Source of the DNA: a bacterium
Lineage (GTDB): Bacteria; Planctomycetota; UBA1135; UBA2386
NCBI GenBank assembly: GCA_030432695.1
Contig: JAUILN010000024.1
Coordinates: 19,212-83,211, forward strand
DNA length: 64,000 bases
Direction: 5' to 3'
Below the pieces are notes generated by a model. That model ran no database searches, was not told the DNA's origin, and saw only the letters and a list, made by a program, of their open reading frames with translations. Below are positions 60,767 through 64,000 of this stretch, piece by piece (position 1 is the first letter of the stretch; each line of letters begins with the position of its first letter). Made by a program: the position numbers and the translations under genes.

Positions 60767-61875
60767 GCCAGAGCCTCCTCCTCGGGTCCGGTGGCCTCCG
60801 CACCGCCCTCCCCCTCGAAGCCGGTCGCCAGCGCCTCGGCGCGGATCCCGCTCTCCTCGTTCAGGTAGCGCACCAGCGGCTCCACATACCCATGGGTCAC
60901 CAGCACCCGCTCCGCACCCGCCGCCGCGATCGTCTGCAGCAAGCCGTCCCAATCGGCGTGGTCGGAGACCACGAAGCCGCGGTCGAAGTTGCGCCGCCGC
61001 CGCGTGCCGCGCAATCGCATCCAGCCCGACGCGAAACCGGTCGACACCTCGCCGAACTTGCGTACCCACGGCGTGCCGTGCGCCGACGGCGGCGCGATCA
61101 CCAGCCCCTCCCCGCGGATCCGCTTCGTGACCTCGGGCGACGCATACTCAGCCTCCGGCAATGCGACCCCGGCCTCGGCATAGGCCTCGTTCAGCTTGTG
61201 CACCGCACCGTGCACCGCGATCGGACCGAGCGCCCGCCCACCGATCCCCGCGAGCAACCGCTGCGCCTTGCCCAGCGGATAGGCGCAGAGCAGGCTGGTC
61301 CGCCCCGCCGCCCGGTTGCCCTCCCACCAAGCGAGGATCTCCGCGATCAGCTCGCTCTCCCGAGGCCACCCGAACACCGGCAGCCCGAAGGTGCTCTCGG
61401 TGACGAACACGTCGCAGGCCACCGGCTCGATCCCCGCACAGGTCGGATCCGGCGCGGTCTTGTAGTCACCCGCCACCACCCAGGTGCCGCTCGCGTGCTC
61501 GATCCGCACCTGCGCCGAGCCCAGCACGTGCCCTGCCGGATGCAAACTCACCGTCACCGCCCCGATCCGCCGCCGCTCGCCGTAGGCCAGGGTCTCGATC
61601 ACGGCGCCGTTCTGCACCCGACGACGCAGCAGCGGCGCACCCTCGGGGGTCGTCAGGTAGGCCCGCGACCCGGCGCGCGCGTGGTCGGCGTGGGCGTGGG
61701 TGATGACCGCCAGGTCCACCGGCCGCCATGGGTCGACGTGGAAGTTGCCGAGAGGGCAGGCGAGGCCTTCGGGGGTGGTGTGGACGAGGTCGGGCAAGGG
61801 GTGGGGGAATACGCGGGAACCCGAGAGCCGGATGCTCCGCTTCGCCCCCCCTCGTCCGGTGACCTGATGGCACAT
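60763..61875 (-). CDS. Ligase-associated MBL-fold DNA exonuclease
   Basis: 370 residues if started at the ATG at 61875; homologues usually begin nearer residue ~27, where a TTG at 61797 is available, so the first 26 residues are doubtful. Metallo-beta-lactamase/beta-CASP residues: LAVITHAHADHARAGS (HxHxDH), LHPAGHVLGSAQVRI, VVAGDYKTAPDPTCAG, DVFVTESTFGLPVF, GFVVSDHADWDGLLQTI and VLVTHGYVEPLVRYLNEE. This is the SNM1/Artemis-like exonuclease that heads the ligase-associated cluster and is thought to trim DNA ends before ligation. First gene of the exonuclease-ligase-helicase-PdeM operon. Confidence 0.93.
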   Translation of the reverse strand: MCHQVTGRGGAKRSIRLSGSRVFPHPLPDLVHTTPEGLACPLGNFHVDPWRPVDLAVITHAHADHARAGSRAYLTTPEGAPLLRRRVQNGAVIETLAYGERRRIGAVTVSLHPAGHVLGSAQVRIEHASGTWVVAGDYKTAPDPTCAGIEPVACDVFVTESTFGLPVFGWPRESELIAEILAWWEGNRAAGRTSLLCAYPLGKAQRLLAGIGGRALGPIAVHGAVHKLNEAYAEAGVALPEAEYASPEVTKRIRGEGLVIAPPSAHGTPWVRKFGEVSTGFASGWMRLRGTRRRRNFDRGFVVSDHADWDGLLQTIAAAGAERVLVTHGYVEPLVRYLNEESGIRAEALATGFEGEGGAEATGPEEEALA

Positions 61876-62020
61876 CTCGCCGGCCGCTCTCCGGGCGTGC
61901 CACGGCGCCCAGCTCTGAGCGGCTCGCTGCGCAGCGGGACGTCAGCGGCCAGGTCCTATTCCCTGCGGCAAGACCGCTTCCTGCAGCGGGATCCTGAGGT
62001 CCGATCTTCCGGCGGCATGA
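61876..62020. other. Upstream region of the DNA repair operon
   Basis: No supported gene. It should contain the promoter for the repair operon on the minus strand. No SOS-type (LexA) palindrome was recognised by eye. Confidence 0.4.
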
Positions 62021-62203
62021 ATCGAGCGCCGCCCACCACGGGAGCTACGCCACGAAGCCGAGTCGATCGACCAGCAGCGCGTCGCAGCGGAGCTGGCGCC
62101 GATGCTGCCGCCGAACGACGTCGTCGGACTGGCGTCCCGGCTGCGCACGGGGATCCTCGGGTTGGTCGAGAAGATGCCGGCTACGGGCGACAGCGCCTCG
62201 TGA
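62021..62203 (+). pseudogene. Short coding remnant without a start codon
   Basis: A 60-codon frame bounded by stops (62018-62020 and 62201-62203) and lacking an ATG/GTG near its 5' end. Its translation is well-mixed and helical (ELRHEAESIDQQRVAAELAP, PPNDVVGLASRLRTGILGLV), with about 90% G/C in third codon positions, as in real genes here. The heptad-like layout loosely recalls the C-terminal part of phage terminase small subunits, but that is a weak impression. It is most simply the 3' end of a gene whose 5' part was lost. Confidence 0.3.
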
Positions 62204-62751
62204 TCCGTCGGCCGGGGCCTGGATCCTCGCGCCCACGCTGGCTCCGGCTCGCGTGGCACCTACGCTGATCGACTCCTCCCGAGAATCGGCGCGCCCGGAG
62301 CTGATTCTCGGGAGGAGTCGATCCAAAGAGCACCGTCGGCGCGGTCGACTGCCTCCGGGCATGGCGAGTGCAACGAGTCATGCTCCTTCGGTTGCGGCAG
62401 GAGACCGCGCTGAGTCTGGTCATCAGATTGGCATTGTCCGGAGCACCAGACGGCTGGAGGTCACGCGGGCACAGACGTCGGTCGCCAGCCCTGCATGCGG
62501 GTGCACGCCCGCGACCAAGCCAGCCTCGCTCTCGGACCCGCGACCGACCAGGCCGTCCTCGCCGGACGAGCCGAATCCGACTCCGGCGAGTGCGGTGAGC
62601 GCGACCGCCGAGAAATCCTCCCATTCCTCGACCGATGCCACCCGCCCCGTGTGTTGGAGCAGCTGTTCCACCCGACCTCCGGGTCGTCCTTGGCTCGACG
62701 AAGTTCCCGCCTACTCTTCCCCTCGAGAGACGCGATCACCTGGTGCCCCCC
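62204..62751. other. Gene-poor region with a large perfect inverted repeat
   Basis: About 550 bp without a supported gene. It contains the 21-bp inverted repeat listed separately. Frames crossing it are Arg/Pro/Ser-rich shadows. The right end should carry the promoter of the lipoprotein gene. Confidence 0.4.
62267..62323. repeat. Perfect 21-bp inverted repeat with 15-nt loop
   Basis: Positions 62267-62287 are exactly complementary to 62303-62323 (21 of 21), with a 15-nt GC-rich loop at 62288-62302. The arms begin GATCGACTCCTCCC and end GAGAATC. There is no T-run on either side, the core differs from the GTGCCWGGCAC family, and no second copy was seen in the window. Confidence 0.9.
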
Positions 62752-63549
62752 ATGCGAACCCTCCTTCTCGCCCTTTGGCTGAGCGCGATGCTCCTCAGCG
62801 CCTGCGGCTCCGAAGCCGAAGGCTCCAGCACGTCTGCCACGTTCGAACAGCCGACCAGCACCGCGGGACGCGCGACCGCGCGCTATTGGCAGGGCATGCG
62901 CGAGGCGTTGTTCGCGGCGCACCTACAGGCTGCCCGCGCCACGACGTTGGGCACGAAGGCCGCGGCGCTGCGCGGAGCCGCGTTTCGCATCACGGAGCTG
63001 GACCCGACCGAGGTAGATCGCGAGCTGATCGGGTTCTCCGACGACATGGCGACGCTCATGAGGAGGACGGCCGAAGCGCTCGCCCGGCTCCCTGACTCCG
63101 AGGATGGCGTGTTCGACGTGCTCGGCAAGATCGTGAATGGCTTCAGCGACTACGAGGAACTCCAGCGAAAGGGCAAGGAGTTACAGGAACTCAGCAGCGA
63201 GGTCGAGCTGGAGCACATGCGACTGAGGCGCGATCTATCGCTGCGCTACGACTCGAAGTTCGACTACGTCACCCCCCCGGTCTACGCCGGGCTGACTTCA
63301 TTCACCTGGACCACGGGCTACTACTGCAACGTGATCAATGCGTCACCACACTCGACCCTCGACGTGGCGGTGACCTACAGCAGCCCGTCGGGACGTCGAT
63401 CCCACGAGCCGAAGCGCCTGAACCCGATGGAGTCGGTGCAGCTCGACCCGTCGGAGGTCGGCTGGACGATCGGACCCGACCAGAACATCCAGGTCTCGGC
63501 GGGGAGCTACAGCTACACCTACTCCACCAACGACCTCCTGCCGGACTGA
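62752..63549 (+). CDS. Lipoprotein of unknown function
   Basis: 265 residues from the ATG at 62752. The signal ends in a lipobox, LSAMLLSACGSEAEG, with lipidated Cys18. A Ser/Thr-rich linker (~20-42) is followed by an all-helical part (~43-155, TARYWQGMREALFAAHLQAA, FSDYEELQRKGKELQELSSE) and a beta-rich C-terminal domain (~165-265, FTWTTGYYCNVINASPHSTL, VAVTYSSPSGRRSHEPKRLN, IQVSAGSYSYTYSTNDL). No known family. The next gene starts 73 bp downstream on the same strand and may be co-transcribed. Confidence 0.8.
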   Translation: MRTLLLALWLSAMLLSACGSEAEGSSTSATFEQPTSTAGRATARYWQGMREALFAAHLQAARATTLGTKAAALRGAAFRITELDPTEVDRELIGFSDDMATLMRRTAEALARLPDSEDGVFDVLGKIVNGFSDYEELQRKGKELQELSSEVELEHMRLRRDLSLRYDSKFDYVTPPVYAGLTSFTWTTGYYCNVINASPHSTLDVAVTYSSPSGRRSHEPKRLNPMESVQLDPSEVGWTIGPDQNIQVSAGSYSYTYSTNDLLPD

Positions 63550-63622
63550 CCGGAAGGTCGCCCCCTGCGGCCGAACCACTCCACTCGATGCGGGCCGGAC
63601 GCTCGCGAAACAGGATTGCTGC

Positions 63623-64000
63623 ATGGACTACGTCGTCGTCGTCGTCGCCTCGCTGCTCAGCGCCGGGCTGGTGAGCGCCATCCTCCCGGTGGTCGCGGAG
63701 ATCGCCGCGGGCCTCATCGTGATCGGCGTGCCGATCGGACTCTGTATCGCGATCGCGAACGGCTCGGAACTGCCAATCTCCGACCCGACGGACAACGAAG
63801 GAACCGCCAGCCTCGCGGTCGTCGCGGCGATCGCCGGAGCGTGGGCAGGCGCCGCCAGCCGCCAGCTCACCGTCTACGCACAAGCCGGCCGAGCCGACTC
63901 CGCGCGCATTTCGACCAGCGCGAGGATCTACGGTCTCGAGCAGGAACTGGGGCGACTACGGAGCGAGATCCAATTGCTGCGCGGCGAGCAGGCAAACGGC
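63623..64000 (+). CDS. Membrane protein with coiled coil, cut by window edge
   Basis: 126 codons from the ATG at 63623, open to the end of the window. Two or three hydrophobic segments (MDYVVVVVASLLSAGLVSAI, AAGLIVIGVPIGLCIAIANG, ASLAVVAAIAGAWAGAASRQ) are followed by a heptad-like segment YGLEQELGRLRSEIQLLRGE, suggesting a coiled coil in the cytoplasm or periplasm. Function unknown; it follows the lipoprotein and may belong to the same envelope unit. Confidence 0.65.
   Translation, partial: MDYVVVVVASLLSAGLVSAILPVVAEIAAGLIVIGVPIGLCIAIANGSELPISDPTDNEGTASLAVVAAIAGAWAGAASRQLTVYAQAGRADSARISTSARIYGLEQELGRLRSEIQLLRGEQANG

Overview
The window is about 70% GC and densely coding. It looks like chromosomal DNA of a planctomycete (Planctomycetota). 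The main evidence is a DUF1549/DUF1553 cytochrome-type protein next to a Tat-exported DUF1501 protein, three ECF sigma factor plus Hanks-type Ser/Thr kinase pairs (two of the kinases carry C-terminal formylglycine-enzyme-like domains), and many large exported proteins without obvious operon partners. Genus cannot be assigned from sequence alone. No insertion sequence, prophage, CRISPR array or rRNA was seen; there is one tRNA (Asp, GTC).

Layout. 1-2.8 kb: cell-envelope sugar transfer (GT2 glycosyltransferase running off the left edge, a small membrane protein, a multi-pass glycosyltransferase). 2.7-7.4 kb: a degenerate nucleotidyltransferase, polyphosphate kinase 1 behind a highly structured leader, RNase D. 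8-12.6 kb: a secreted LamG-like protein, tRNA-Asp with terminator, and two exported proteins of unknown role, one with FG-GAP/VCBS-like segments and an alternating beta C-terminus. 12.7-16.2 kb: sigma/kinase pair 1. 16.3-32 kb: a series of mostly single genes: DUF6687-like protein, carboxypeptidase-regulatory-like secreted protein, a BNR/Asp-box propeller with a PDZ insertion, PNPOx-like flavoprotein, a solitary DUF262/DUF1524 (GmrSD-like) candidate defence gene, a beta/gamma-crystallin plus PI-PLC-like secreted enzyme, a tricorn-like protease and an exported protein of unknown function. 32-38 kb: SGNH hydrolase, exonuclease I and a LacI regulator in overlapping order, a second LacI paralogue, and a divergent glucuronoyl-esterase-like (CE15) protein. 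38-42.9 kb: four-gene operon of sigma factor, kinase-FGE, and two unknown proteins. 43-49.7 kb: DUF1501, DUF1549/DUF1553 and an S41 protease, separated by a pair of palindromic repeats. 49.8-52.6 kb: kinase/sigma pair 3. 52.6-56 kb: NhaA antiporter and a membrane alpha/beta-hydrolase-like protein. 56-61.9 kb: the four-gene ligase-associated DNA repair operon (exonuclease, ATP ligase, DExH helicase, PdeM). 62-64 kb: a gene-poor stretch with a perfect 21-bp inverted repeat and a short coding remnant, then a lipoprotein and a membrane protein cut by the right edge.

The most unusual signals are: a family of palindromes sharing the core GTGCCWGGCAC with unrelated arms, one of which supplies the last codons of pdeM; the four-gene sigma/kinase operon; catalytic-loop substitutions in two of the three kinases; a C-terminal module shared by two otherwise unrelated secreted proteins; and a structured ppk1 leader. 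Start codons are often GTG or TTG, and Shine-Dalgarno sequences are weak or absent for many genes, so some starts are uncertain. Very long open frames opposite or inside real genes are GC-driven shadows and were omitted.
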